Shown: piece after piece, positions 9,859 to 18,332 of the stretch
Layout of the letters: every line of letters begins with the position of its first letter
Numbering within the stretch: the first letter of the stretch is position 1
From: Micromonospora sp. Llam0
Lineage (GTDB): Bacteria; Actinomycetota; Actinomycetes; Mycobacteriales; Micromonosporaceae
DNA length: 64,000 nucleotides
Direction: 5' to 3'
NCBI RefSeq assembly: GCF_003751085.1
Contig: NZ_RJJY01000001.1
Span: forward strand, 2,294,001-2,358,000
The notes under the pieces: model-generated
Databases searched by the model: none
What the model saw: the letters and a program-made list of their open reading frames with translations, nothing else
Told to the model about the DNA's origin: nothing
Position numbers and translations under genes: made by a program

Positions 9859-10077
9859 ATGGCCCCCACCCCTCCTACCGACGACGAGTTCAACACGTTC
9901 ATCGTCGCCCAGCTCGCCTCGCTGCGGTCCTTCATGCGCAGTACGGTGCCGGCCCTCGCCGGGTACCAGATGCCGACGTCGGACGCCGCCGACCCGGCGA
10001 CCGCCATGGCGCTGTCCCAGCAGCCCGCACCGATCCTCTACCCGTCGATCAGCACCGAATGGCGCAAGCCCCGATGA
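9859..10077 (+). CDS. small protein coupled to the amidase
   Basis: This 72-residue protein (MAPTPPTDDEFNTFIVAQLA at its start) shares a four-base ATGA overlap with the following amidase gene. The N-terminal half is predicted helical and the C-terminal half is Pro/Ala-rich. An in-frame ATG at 9802 exists but lacks third-position G/C bias. Small helical partners of amidase-signature enzymes are known (the AtzG type), and this one occupies that position, but I see no clear sequence match, so the partnership is inference. Confidence 0.6.
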   Translation: MAPTPPTDDEFNTFIVAQLASLRSFMRSTVPALAGYQMPTSDAADPATAMALSQQPAPILYPSISTEWRKPR

Positions 10078-11783
10078 CCGCAGAGGACGCCATGACAAAG
10101 GCTTCGACAGACGTACAACTGCCGCTCGACCGGCTCCTCGACCGTCGGGCGTTCCTGGCCCGCACCGCCGCGCTGGCCGCCACCGCCACCGCCACCGTCG
10201 GCACCGTGGCGCTGCCCGGCCTGGCCGGGCTCGCCTCGGCCGCGCCGAGCGACACCAGCGCCCCGGCCGTCACATTCAACCCGGAGCTGGACCGGGGGGC
10301 CGCGTACAACAAGCCGCGCGAGTCGGCTATGTCCGACCCGACCGAATGGACCATCTCGGAAGCCGCCTGGATGATCCGGCACAACAAGATCGTGCCGGTC
10401 GAGCTGGTCCAGGCCTACCTGGACCGGATCGTCGCGTACGAGTCGACGTACCAGGCGTTCAACGTGGTGCTCGCGGAGGCGGCGGTCAAGGCCGCCCGGC
10501 AGTGGGCCAACCGGCCGCACCGGGGGCCGCTGCACGGCATCCCGCTGGCCATCAAGGACAACTACTTCACCGAGGGCGTGCCGACCACCGCGAACTCGTA
10601 CCTGTTTCAGGACTTCGTCCCACCGTACGACGCCACCTCGGTCGCCAAGCTGGTGGTGCAGGGCGGCATCGTGCTCGGCAAGACCCAGATGGGTCCGTTG
10701 GCCACCACCCGGGCGACCCTGCCCAACGGTCAGGTCACCACCGTCAACGCCTGGACGCCGACGAACCCGTCGACCAACCCGGGCGGCTCGTCGACCGGCA
10801 CCGCCACCGCCGTCGCCGGACGGCTGGCCAGCTCGGGGATCGGCACCCAGACCGGCGGCTCGATCACCTCGCCGTCCAACGCGCAGAACCTCACCGGCAT
10901 CAGACCGACGATGGGCCGGGTGTCGCTGGCCGGAATCGTCCCGCTCACCTACACCCGCGACCACCCCGGCCCGCTCGCCCGCGACGCCAAGGACGCGGCG
11001 ATCATGCTGATGGCGATGGCCGGGCCGGACCCGGCCGACCCGCGCAGCCAGGGCCTGCCGCCGGTGCCGAACCTGATCAACGCGGCGACGCCCCGCTACG
11101 ACGGCGACAACCTGCGGATGCGGTGGAAGACCCGGATCGGGGTACTGCCCGGCTACGCCGACGGCAGCTCGGAGACGGCGGCGGCCCGCCGCGCGTTCCT
11201 CGCCGAGATGGCCGCCATACCGGAGTGCGAGCTGGTCGAGGTGCCGTTCCCGGACGAGTGGAGCCTGCTCACCGGGAGCGCGTTCAACAACGTACGGCTG
11301 CCGGAGCGCAGCGAGCCGTTCATGCCGTACCTGCGCAGCGACCTGCGCGGCTTCGGGGTGTCGGTGACCAGTTGGTTGCAGGGCGCGTTGCTGGGCGCCA
11401 ACGGCTGGGTCACCGGCCAGCGCGCCAAGCTGCTGCTGCTGGACCGGATTCTGGACCAGATCTTCAGTAGCTGCGACGTGGTGGTGCAGACCAGCCCGGT
11501 GCCGTTCGACATCGTCGGCCTGCCGGAGATCGCGTTCCCGATCGGCTTCTCCGGCGGCGGGGTGCCGATCGGCGCCATTCTCGGCGGGCAGCCGTACGCC
11601 GAGGACCGCCTGCTGTCGGTGGCCGCCGCGTACCAGGCGGTCACCGACTGGCACTGGCGGCGACCGGCCGACCCACCGGCGGCCGCACCGTCACCGGCCG
11701 AGGCGGCCGCCGCCCGGTCTGCGGCCGCGACGTCGTCGCGGGGCCGGTTGACCGCCGAGGAGGTCGCCGAGCTCACCCAGTGA
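10074..11783 (+). CDS. exported amidase-signature family hydrolase
   Basis: This 569-residue enzyme belongs to the amidase signature family (Ser-cisSer-Lys hydrolases of amides). The catalytic lysine is in LAIKDNYFTEG, the cis-serine in NPGGSSTGTATAVA and the nucleophile serine in GTQTGGSITSPSNAQN. These depart slightly from the usual GGSSGGSAAAVA and DTGGSIRIP. A twin-arginine-like export signal lies near the N-terminus (LLDRRAFLARTAALAATATA, ending near LASAAPS), so it probably acts outside the cytoplasm. The ATG at 10074 overlaps the small upstream gene. The C-terminal tail is Ala/Pro-rich. Its substrate cannot be told from sequence. Confidence 0.9.
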   Translation: MTAEDAMTKASTDVQLPLDRLLDRRAFLARTAALAATATATVGTVALPGLAGLASAAPSDTSAPAVTFNPELDRGAAYNKPRESAMSDPTEWTISEAAWMIRHNKIVPVELVQAYLDRIVAYESTYQAFNVVLAEAAVKAARQWANRPHRGPLHGIPLAIKDNYFTEGVPTTANSYLFQDFVPPYDATSVAKLVVQGGIVLGKTQMGPLATTRATLPNGQVTTVNAWTPTNPSTNPGGSSTGTATAVAGRLASSGIGTQTGGSITSPSNAQNLTGIRPTMGRVSLAGIVPLTYTRDHPGPLARDAKDAAIMLMAMAGPDPADPRSQGLPPVPNLINAATPRYDGDNLRMRWKTRIGVLPGYADGSSETAAARRAFLAEMAAIPECELVEVPFPDEWSLLTGSAFNNVRLPERSEPFMPYLRSDLRGFGVSVTSWLQGALLGANGWVTGQRAKLLLLDRILDQIFSSCDVVVQTSPVPFDIVGLPEIAFPIGFSGGGVPIGAILGGQPYAEDRLLSVAAAYQAVTDWHWRRPADPPAAAPSPAEAAAARSAAATSSRGRLTAEEVAELTQ

Positions 11784-11804
11784 CCGGACGCGCTTCGGCG
11801 CGGT

Positions 11805-11837
11805 GCGGGCCGTCCACCCGGTGGGTGGGCGGCCCGC
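11805..11837. terminator. strong hairpin after the amidase gene
   Basis: Arms at 11805-11819 and 11823-11837 pair over 15 bases with a single G-U wobble and a 3-base loop. It starts 21 bases after the amidase stop. There is no clear T-run, as is usual in actinobacteria. Confidence 0.65.
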
Positions 11838-11911
11838 AGTCCGTCGCCCGGCGGAACGCGGTGCCCCGACGCTCGCTGCGGGTCGGCCTTCCGGACACCC
11901 GGACAACCAAC

Positions 11912-11930
11912 TAAGGTTAGGCAAACCTGA
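11912..11930 (+). promoter_or_regulatory. IdeR/DmdR-type iron box
   Basis: The 19 bases TAAGGTTAGGCAAACCTGA match the actinobacterial iron-box consensus (TTAGGTTAGGCTAACCTAA) at most positions, including the TTAGG core and AACCT half. The site is 91 bases upstream of the siderophore-interacting protein start. Repression by an iron-loaded DtxR-family regulator is the expected effect. Confidence 0.8.
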
Positions 11931-12021
11931 CCCGATCACCCCGGGAGTCCGTGGCCACGCCAGCCGCACCAGCCTCTGTCGCTCGGCCGGGCACGCTCCC
12001 GCGCGACCTTATGGAGAAACG

Positions 12022-12816
12022 ATGAGCTTCAAGGATGCCAAGAAGCACACCACGCTGTGTGTGGTGAACGTCGTCGGCACCGAACGGATCAGCCCGAACT
12101 TCATCCGGGTCACCCTCGGCGGCGACCAGTTACAGCGCCTGCCCGAACACGGATTCGACCACTGGTTCCGGCTCTTCCTGCCGCAGGAACACGGCGAGAC
12201 CACCTTCGACCTGCCCAACCGGGCCGACACCATCGGCTACCTGAAGTACCTGCGAATCCCGTCGGCAACCCGCCCACACCTGCGCAACTACACGGTCCGC
12301 GCGTTCCGTCCGCAGGCCCGCGAGCTCGACATCGACTTCGTCGTGCACGGCGACGAGGGCGTCGCCAGCCGCTGGGTGCAACGCACCAAGGCCGGTGACA
12401 CCGTCGCCCTGCTCGACCAGGGCTGCGGCTACGAGTTCGCCCCCGACACCACGTTCCACCTGCTGGCCGGCGACGAGACCGCGCTGCCGGCGATCGTCGG
12501 CATCCTGCGGGACCTGCCACGTGACGCCACCGGCCTGGCGGTGGTCGAGATCCCCGACCCCGCCGACGCCCAGCCGGTCGACGCGCCCGCCGGATTCGAG
12601 GTCCGCTGGCTGCCCCGGCCGGCCGAAGCCCGACCGGGCAGCCTCGCGCTCGCCGCGGTGCGGGCCTGGACGACCGACAGCCCGACCACGGTGTCCGCCT
12701 ACTTCGCCGGCGAACAGGCGCTGCCCGCAGGGGCCCGCCGCCACCTGGTCGAATCCGGTGTCCCGAAGCGCAGGATCAGCTTCACCGGCTACTGGCGACT
12801 CGGCAAGACACACTGA
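12022..12816 (+). CDS. siderophore-interacting protein (NAD(P)H-flavin ferric reductase)
   Basis: This 264-residue protein belongs to the siderophore-interacting protein family, flavoproteins that release iron from ferric siderophores in the cytoplasm. The FAD-binding block is HLRNYTVRAFR with VVHGDEGVASRWVQ, the nucleotide domain has LLAGDETALPAIVGIL, and the C-terminus ends with AYFAGEQALP and ISFTGYWRLGKTH. The start at 12022 is set by a GGAGAAACG ribosome site; the open frame upstream is non-coding and carries the iron box. The gene stands alone between hairpin and convergent NACHT gene. Confidence 0.95.
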   Translation: MSFKDAKKHTTLCVVNVVGTERISPNFIRVTLGGDQLQRLPEHGFDHWFRLFLPQEHGETTFDLPNRADTIGYLKYLRIPSATRPHLRNYTVRAFRPQARELDIDFVVHGDEGVASRWVQRTKAGDTVALLDQGCGYEFAPDTTFHLLAGDETALPAIVGILRDLPRDATGLAVVEIPDPADAQPVDAPAGFEVRWLPRPAEARPGSLALAAVRAWTTDSPTTVSAYFAGEQALPAGARRHLVESGVPKRRISFTGYWRLGKTH

Positions 12817-12881
12817 ACCGGCGCTGCTCCGGCACGACGACGAAGCCACGCGCGGTGCTCGGATGGTAGGTCGCCCAAGCC

Positions 12882-15635
12882 TCACCGGTCCGCCCATACA
12901 GTGACGTCGACCACCATCCGGGGCCGGGGCGGAGTCGGCGGTTCGACGACCTGGACCAGCGCGGTACGTCGCTCGTCGGTCAGGACGCACAGCTGGTCGC
13001 CGCGGTGGATCTCGCTGTGCCGGATCGTGGCCACCAGCCGGCCCGGTCGCTGCTGAAACGTCCGGCACGCCTGGTAACCGCCCGGCCGGCCAGCCCGCAC
13101 GAGCGCGAACGAGGGCGTGTCCGACGCGCTGCGGATCTGGTGGTACTCGACGATGAGGTCAGCCAAGCCACCATCGCGGACCGGGCCGACCAGCCGCTCG
13201 GTGCTGCCACGGCCAGGCTCGCCGGTGTCGGCGTCGATCTTGTCGCGATAGTTGGTGAACACATCCGTCGTCGCCTGCAGGACGCAGCCGGTGCGGTGCA
13301 GCAGGACCGGCACGGGGGCTTCGACCGGCCGGTGGGCGGCCACCGCGTCACACACCACGGTGGGCGTGGCCCGGCTCGGACCGCCGGTGACTCCGACCGC
13401 GCCCGCAGTCACCACCAGTGCGCAGCCGGCCGTCACGGCCACCCACCATCTACGGCGCCCGGCACGGCGTACGGGCTCGGGATGCTCGTTCTCCCAGCGG
13501 TGGGCCAGACGCTCCCGCAGCAACCGGTGCCGGAACTCGTACACACCGCCCACCCGACGCAGTCCCTTGTGCCGTGACTCGTACGCCTGATCGAGGAAAC
13601 GTATCAGTTGCCACGGCAGCGGGCTGCGCGCAGCCAGCCAGATACGCGCGATCGTAAAGTGCAGCCAGGCCGCTCGGGCGCCTCGCACGATCGCCGCACC
13701 GACGCCGAACGTGAAGGCCGTGGCCAGTACGGGCGGATTGTCGGCCGGTCTGACCACGAGCTTGAGCACGAGCCCGGCGAGCATGCCGGTCACGATCGCG
13801 CTGAACGCCATGCTCACCAGCGCGGCCCTGCGGTCGTTGCGCAGCACCCCGGACGGCCGGTCCCCTTGCGTCGTGTCCGTCATGACCTGGCCCTGCATCA
13901 GCAGCATGACCGCGCCGGCCGGCACCGCGATCAGGTAGCCGGCCAGTGCCATGTGCCAGGCCTGGTCTCGGCCGAACAACACCGTCAAGATCGCCACGAA
14001 CAGTGTGGCTCCGGCGGCCCCGAACGCCGCGCCCCTTGTCGACTCCTCGATCAGGATCCGCGGCCGCGAGCCGAGCCGCCAGGTAAAGGTGACCGGAGCC
14101 GGTGGCCGCCGCGCGGCCTGCCAACCGGCGATGCCGGTCAGCAGCGCGACGACCACCGCGAAGGCGATCCCGACCGAGGCTACGTCCCGCGCGGCCCACA
14201 ACCCGACCCTGCCGGCCATGTCCGGGCCCAAGGTCGTGACCACGTCCATCCACCGGCCAAGGGCCGCTCCGGCGATCACCGTGAGCACGGTGCAGGCCCC
14301 GCCGAGACCACCCAGGACGGCTCCCGTCACATGTGGTGGCAGTTCCGCCGGCAGCCGCCACCAGGCGAGCTCGCTGCTCCCGTTGCGCCGCAGCCGCGCG
14401 GCGAGGAACGCCAGAGGTGCCCAGTGCCGCCGCGCCCAGTCCGGGTCGCGCCGATCGGGATCGCCGGCATCGATGAAGGTGTCGATCAGCCGGCTCTGGA
14501 CGCTCGTCCGGTCAGGGAACCGGCTCGCGTCCAACAGGCCGCGGGGACCGGCGTCCCGGGCACCGTACCCGATGCCGGCCAGCCAGAGCATGAACGGCGT
14601 CGCCATCGCCTCGGCCAGTGGTCCGTCCGGCGAGCGGTTGAGACGGGCGAACACCTCGTCCCACTTGGCCTGATGGTGATCGGGTGTCACCTGGCGCAGG
14701 TAGGCCATGGCCTGCTCCGGCGGCACCGGCTGCAGTTCGAGCACCGCCGCACCGTCGAGCGGGACGCGGTACCAGTGTTCGTCCACTCCGTTGACAGCGG
14801 ACGTGTACTCGTCGCTGCGGCAGTTCACGATGATCGGATGCGGGCTGTCGCCGATCATCGTGACCGCCCGCGCGGAAGAACCCGCCCACGCGTCGAACTC
14901 GTCGAGAATCGGGAGCACCTGGCCGTCGCGTACCAACGTCAGCGCGTGGCGCAGGGCGCGCCGTCGCGGCCCGCCGAAGGCCCACCCGTACCGGCTGACC
15001 AACTGCCGGGCCAGCCACTGGTCGAACGGCCTCGGCTGCGGCACCCGCCGCCGCGAGCCGGGTGGGCGGTAGGTGAGGAGATCACCTGGGTCGCTGGCGC
15101 CCAGCGGGAACAACACCGGGATCGGCCGGTTCGGCTGGGTCGTCCCGGGCTGGGACGACGCACGCCGGGACAGCAACTCGTGGGCAAACGCCACCGACAC
15201 GGCGGTCTTGCCGGCGCCTTCCGCCCCGAGCAGGACGAGACGCCGCCTGGGTAGCCGCTCGAAGGCGTCGGCGAGATCGGCGAGCGATTCGCTGGAAAAT
15301 CCGGTCGACCAGCGCATGGCTACGTCATCGCTGCCGTACACAACTCGGTCATTCTGCGCCAGTCCGGACCGCGACGGTTTGCGCAACGAAATCCGAGCCT
15401 GCGGGCCGACGTGTCTCATCTCCTCATCCAACTGGTCGCGCACCTGCCTGGCCAGTCGTTCGAGGACGATGGAAGTTCCACGGCTGCCCCGGTCGCGGTA
15501 GCCAAAAGGCCCAAACAAGCTGAAGAATATTCCGCTCACGGCGATCGACCGGTCGCCGATGGCCGCTGCCGGCCCCGTTCCAGCCGCAGTGACGGTGTCA
15601 CCCGTCCGTCGCGTGTGCCAGATCACCCGTACCAC
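12882..15635 (-). CDS. NACHT-type STAND NTPase with membrane C-terminus
   Basis: This 917-residue protein has a P-loop GAEGAGKT at residues 137-144 and a Walker B ILDEFD at 243-248, the pattern of NACHT signal-transducing ATPases. The second half holds about six or seven hydrophobic helices from LPPHVTGAVLGGLGG to the segment WWVAVTAGCALVVTAGAVGV, then an outer C-terminal domain of about 160 residues with two or more cysteines. N-terminal to the NTPase is the short motif GDRSIAVSG (27-35). Such proteins are associated with immune or conflict signalling. It is five bases downstream of the small membrane gene at 15641. The GTG at 15635 is used; a somewhat later start is possible. Confidence 0.85.
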   Translation of the reverse strand: MVRVIWHTRRTGDTVTAAGTGPAAAIGDRSIAVSGIFFSLFGPFGYRDRGSRGTSIVLERLARQVRDQLDEEMRHVGPQARISLRKPSRSGLAQNDRVVYGSDDVAMRWSTGFSSESLADLADAFERLPRRRLVLLGAEGAGKTAVSVAFAHELLSRRASSQPGTTQPNRPIPVLFPLGASDPGDLLTYRPPGSRRRVPQPRPFDQWLARQLVSRYGWAFGGPRRRALRHALTLVRDGQVLPILDEFDAWAGSSARAVTMIGDSPHPIIVNCRSDEYTSAVNGVDEHWYRVPLDGAAVLELQPVPPEQAMAYLRQVTPDHHQAKWDEVFARLNRSPDGPLAEAMATPFMLWLAGIGYGARDAGPRGLLDASRFPDRTSVQSRLIDTFIDAGDPDRRDPDWARRHWAPLAFLAARLRRNGSSELAWWRLPAELPPHVTGAVLGGLGGACTVLTVIAGAALGRWMDVVTTLGPDMAGRVGLWAARDVASVGIAFAVVVALLTGIAGWQAARRPPAPVTFTWRLGSRPRILIEESTRGAAFGAAGATLFVAILTVLFGRDQAWHMALAGYLIAVPAGAVMLLMQGQVMTDTTQGDRPSGVLRNDRRAALVSMAFSAIVTGMLAGLVLKLVVRPADNPPVLATAFTFGVGAAIVRGARAAWLHFTIARIWLAARSPLPWQLIRFLDQAYESRHKGLRRVGGVYEFRHRLLRERLAHRWENEHPEPVRRAGRRRWWVAVTAGCALVVTAGAVGVTGGPSRATPTVVCDAVAAHRPVEAPVPVLLHRTGCVLQATTDVFTNYRDKIDADTGEPGRGSTERLVGPVRDGGLADLIVEYHQIRSASDTPSFALVRAGRPGGYQACRTFQQRPGRLVATIRHSEIHRGDQLCVLTDERRTALVQVVEPPTPPRPRMVVDVTVWADR

Positions 15636-15640
15636 CCGAG

Positions 15641-16117
15641 TCAGCTGAGATGGACCCCGCTTGTCGCGATGCTGCCGTCGCCGACGGCCTCGACGTCGCC
15701 GGTGTTCGAAACGTCCACCCTCGCCGGCACCGCGTGGGCCGGTGCGCTCAGACCGCTGACCGCCGCCCCGCCGGCGGTGGCCGTTGCCGCACCGGTGGCG
15801 GTGACCCGTATCTCCGCCGGCACCACGGCTGCAGGGCCTGCCGGACCAGCGGATTGGTGGACCCGATCGGCCGCTTCTTCTCCCCGCTCGCCGATGTCGG
15901 GCAGTTGCCGGCCAGGAGTCGGCTCCAGCGCCGGCCTATCGGACCGGGCCGGCAGCGCACCGATCAGAGCGGCTCCCGCCAGTGCGGACAGGACGACGGC
16001 CGCCTGCTCCGCCTGGTCCCACCACAGTGTGACCAGTCCGGCACCGACCACCAGCGCGACCCGGACCGCCAATACCGACCAACGACGCACCAGGATCACC
16101 CGGCCAACTTTGAACAT
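15641..16117 (-). CDS. small membrane partner of the NACHT protein
   Basis: This 158-residue protein has a basic N-terminus and two hydrophobic helices (VLAVRVALVVGAGLVTLW and AAVVLSALAGAALIGAL), followed by an Ala/Gly/Val-rich region. The C-terminus holds GDVEAVGDGSIATSG, which closely resembles GDRSIAVSG at the N-terminus of the NACHT protein encoded five bases downstream. The two genes are probably one transcript and the proteins may work together at the membrane. No family is recognised. Confidence 0.6.
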   Translation of the reverse strand: MFKVGRVILVRRWSVLAVRVALVVGAGLVTLWWDQAEQAAVVLSALAGAALIGALPARSDRPALEPTPGRQLPDIGERGEEAADRVHQSAGPAGPAAVVPAEIRVTATGAATATAGGAAVSGLSAPAHAVPARVDVSNTGDVEAVGDGSIATSGVHLS

Positions 16118-16583
16118 ACGTAATCACTCCCGCATCTCGACTGTGCAGTTCGGTGCGGCACGGCAGATAACTGGCCACCGAGCCCCGATTGCCGAATCAG
16201 ACGGGGAGCATAGTCAACCGACTCACCACTTCTCACGTCGACCCGGATGACATCGAGCCGCCAGGAAATATTTATCAGGGCGGATGGGGCATGGTCTTCC
16301 GAACACCACCTTGACCACCCGAGTCGATCATGATGACACCAACGACGAGGACATCTCGGGTTAGGACGAACAGTTCGTTCGAGCCACTGTTGACTATCGA
16401 GGCATGGCGGCGCGCATTCCCGGGGTGTCCAGTCCCGGGTGTCCAGCGAGGATCCGGCGGAGCGCTCCGGGCCGAACTGGCGGTCCGCCTCGAGATCAAC
16501 CGGCGGTACAGTACCTCCCGGGACCGCGAAGAGTCGCCGTCCAACTTCAGTGTGAAACCGGCACACTCCACGAAAGGGATGAT
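16118..16583. other. intergenic region between NACHT unit and subtilisin gene
   Basis: These 466 bases have lower G+C than their surroundings and no reading frame with a convincing start, codon bias or protein pattern. They must hold the divergent promoters of the NACHT unit and the peptidase. A short direct repeat (CCCGGG-TGTCCAG twice, near 16417-16446) is the only structure I saw. Confidence 0.5.
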
Positions 16584-16586
16584 GTG

Positions 16587-18281
16587 GTGAGCAGACGCTT
16601 CACCGCCGGCGCCGTCGCGACCGCGACCGCGCTGGCCCTGCTGGGCGCCGTACCGGCCGGACCGGCCGCCGCCGCCCCCGACGCCGCAGGTGACGTCACC
16701 GAGTACACGGTGGTCGCTGAGGCCGGCACCGGCGCCGCCGAGGCGATGGCGGCCATCGAGGCCGCCGGCGGCACCGTCACCGGCAGCACCGCCGACGTGG
16801 GCATGTTCCAGGTCGTCACCGACGACGCCGAGTTCGCCGCCAAGGTCGCCGCCGCTCCCGCGCTGCTCGGCGCGGCGGAGAAGCGGGCCATCGGCTACGC
16901 GCCACGCCAGCGCTTCGACGCGGTGGAGCAGGAGCACCGCATCGCCGGTGCGACGTCCGCCGGGGCGGCCGGGCGACGCGGCACCCGGATGGACCCGCTC
17001 GACGACAAGCTGTGGGGCCTGCCGATGATGCGGGCGGACAAGTCACGCCGGGTCGAGCCGGGCGACCGGCGGGTCACCGTCGGCATCCTGGACACCGGCG
17101 TCGACGGGCAGCACCCGGACATCCGACCCAACTTCAGCTACTCGCTGTCGCGCAACTTCGCCCCCGACATCCCCGACATCGACGGCCCCTGCGAGGTCGA
17201 GTCCTGCCTGGACCCGGTCGACCGGGACGACAGCGGCCACGGCACCCACGTCGCCGGGACCATCGGCGCCGCCGCGAACCGCTTCGGCCTGTCCGGCGTC
17301 GCCCCCGACGTGACGCTGGTGGCGCTCAAGGGCGGCCAGGACTCCGGCTACTTCTTCCTCGACTCGGTGGTCAACGCCCTGGTCTACGCCGGTGACGCCG
17401 GCATCGACGTGGTCAACATGTCGTTCTACATCGACCCGTGGCTGTACAACTGCCTGGACAACCCGGCCGACTCCGCCGAGGAGCAGGCGTCGCAGCGGGC
17501 CACCATCGAGGCGGTCAACCGGGCGCTGCGGTACGCGCACAAGCGGGGCGTCACCCTGGTCGGTTCGCTCGGCAACAACCACGAGGACCTGGGCGACCCC
17601 CGCCCGGACTCGTCCAGCCCCAACTACGGCGGCACCCCCCGGCTGCGCACCATCGACAACGACACCTGCTGGGACCTGCCGGTCGAAGGCGCACACGTGA
17701 TCGGTGTGTCGGCGCTCGGCCCGTCGAAGGCCAAGGCGGACTACTCCAACTACGGCACCGAGCAGATCTCCGTCGCCGCGCCCGGTGGCTGGTTCCGCGA
17801 CGGGTACGGCACCCCGACCCACCGGACCTACGACAACACCATCCTGTCGTCGTACCCGCTGCACGTGCTCCAGGAGGAGGGCGCGGTCGACGCCGACGGC
17901 AACATCGTGCCGGACGCCGAGCCGTACGTGTTCAAGGACTGCACGTCGGCCGGGACCTGCGGCTACTACACGTACCTGCAGGGCACCTCGATGGCGTCGC
18001 CGCACGTCTCCGGGGTGGCCGCGCTGATCGTCAGCCGGTACGGCAAGCGCGACGGCCGCCGGGGCGGGCTGACCCTGGACCCGGACAAGGTGGAACGGCA
18101 CCTGTACCGGACCGCCGCCGACACGGCCTGCCCCGAGCCGCGCCTGGTGTCCTACGCCAACGAGGGCCGGTCCCCCGAGTGGGACGCCTACTGCGACGGC
18201 GGCACCAGCTTCAACGGCTTCTACGGCCACGGCGTCGTCGACGCCTTCGCCGCAGTCACCCGACCGCTGCACCACCGCTGA
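16587..18281 (+). CDS. secreted S8 family serine peptidase (subtilisin-like)
   Basis: This is a 564-residue exported endopeptidase. A signal peptide (RRFTAGAVATATALALLGAV, cleavage near AAAAP) is followed by an inhibitor-like propeptide and the catalytic domain. The triad is visible as Asp in VGILDTGVDGQHPD (about residue 169), His in DSGHGTHVAG (about 217) and Ser in GTSMASPHVSG (about 468). A GTG at 16587 is preceded by AAAGGGA; a GTG one codon earlier is equally possible. Cys pairs in the loops suggest disulfides. It is alone, with a bidirectional hairpin at its end. Confidence 0.93.
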   Translation: MSRRFTAGAVATATALALLGAVPAGPAAAAPDAAGDVTEYTVVAEAGTGAAEAMAAIEAAGGTVTGSTADVGMFQVVTDDAEFAAKVAAAPALLGAAEKRAIGYAPRQRFDAVEQEHRIAGATSAGAAGRRGTRMDPLDDKLWGLPMMRADKSRRVEPGDRRVTVGILDTGVDGQHPDIRPNFSYSLSRNFAPDIPDIDGPCEVESCLDPVDRDDSGHGTHVAGTIGAAANRFGLSGVAPDVTLVALKGGQDSGYFFLDSVVNALVYAGDAGIDVVNMSFYIDPWLYNCLDNPADSAEEQASQRATIEAVNRALRYAHKRGVTLVGSLGNNHEDLGDPRPDSSSPNYGGTPRLRTIDNDTCWDLPVEGAHVIGVSALGPSKAKADYSNYGTEQISVAAPGGWFRDGYGTPTHRTYDNTILSSYPLHVLQEEGAVDADGNIVPDAEPYVFKDCTSAGTCGYYTYLQGTSMASPHVSGVAALIVSRYGKRDGRRGGLTLDPDKVERHLYRTAADTACPEPRLVSYANEGRSPEWDAYCDGGTSFNGFYGHGVVDAFAAVTRPLHHR

Positions 18282-18298
18282 GGACACCCGGTCCGGAC

Positions 18299-18332
18299 GG
18301 CCGGGGTGGGCTGATCACCGCCCGCCCCGGCC
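18299..18332. terminator. bidirectional hairpin between convergent genes
   Basis: Arms at 18299-18311 and 18320-18332 pair over 13 bases with one G-U wobble and an 8-base loop. The loop contains the stop codon of the minus-strand TPR gene (18315-18317), so the structure probably ends transcription from both sides. Confidence 0.6.

Noticed and set aside
16275..16937. A 220-residue minus-strand frame over the subtilisin start
   Set aside because: It runs against the signal peptide of the peptidase and lacks coding pattern outside the overlap.
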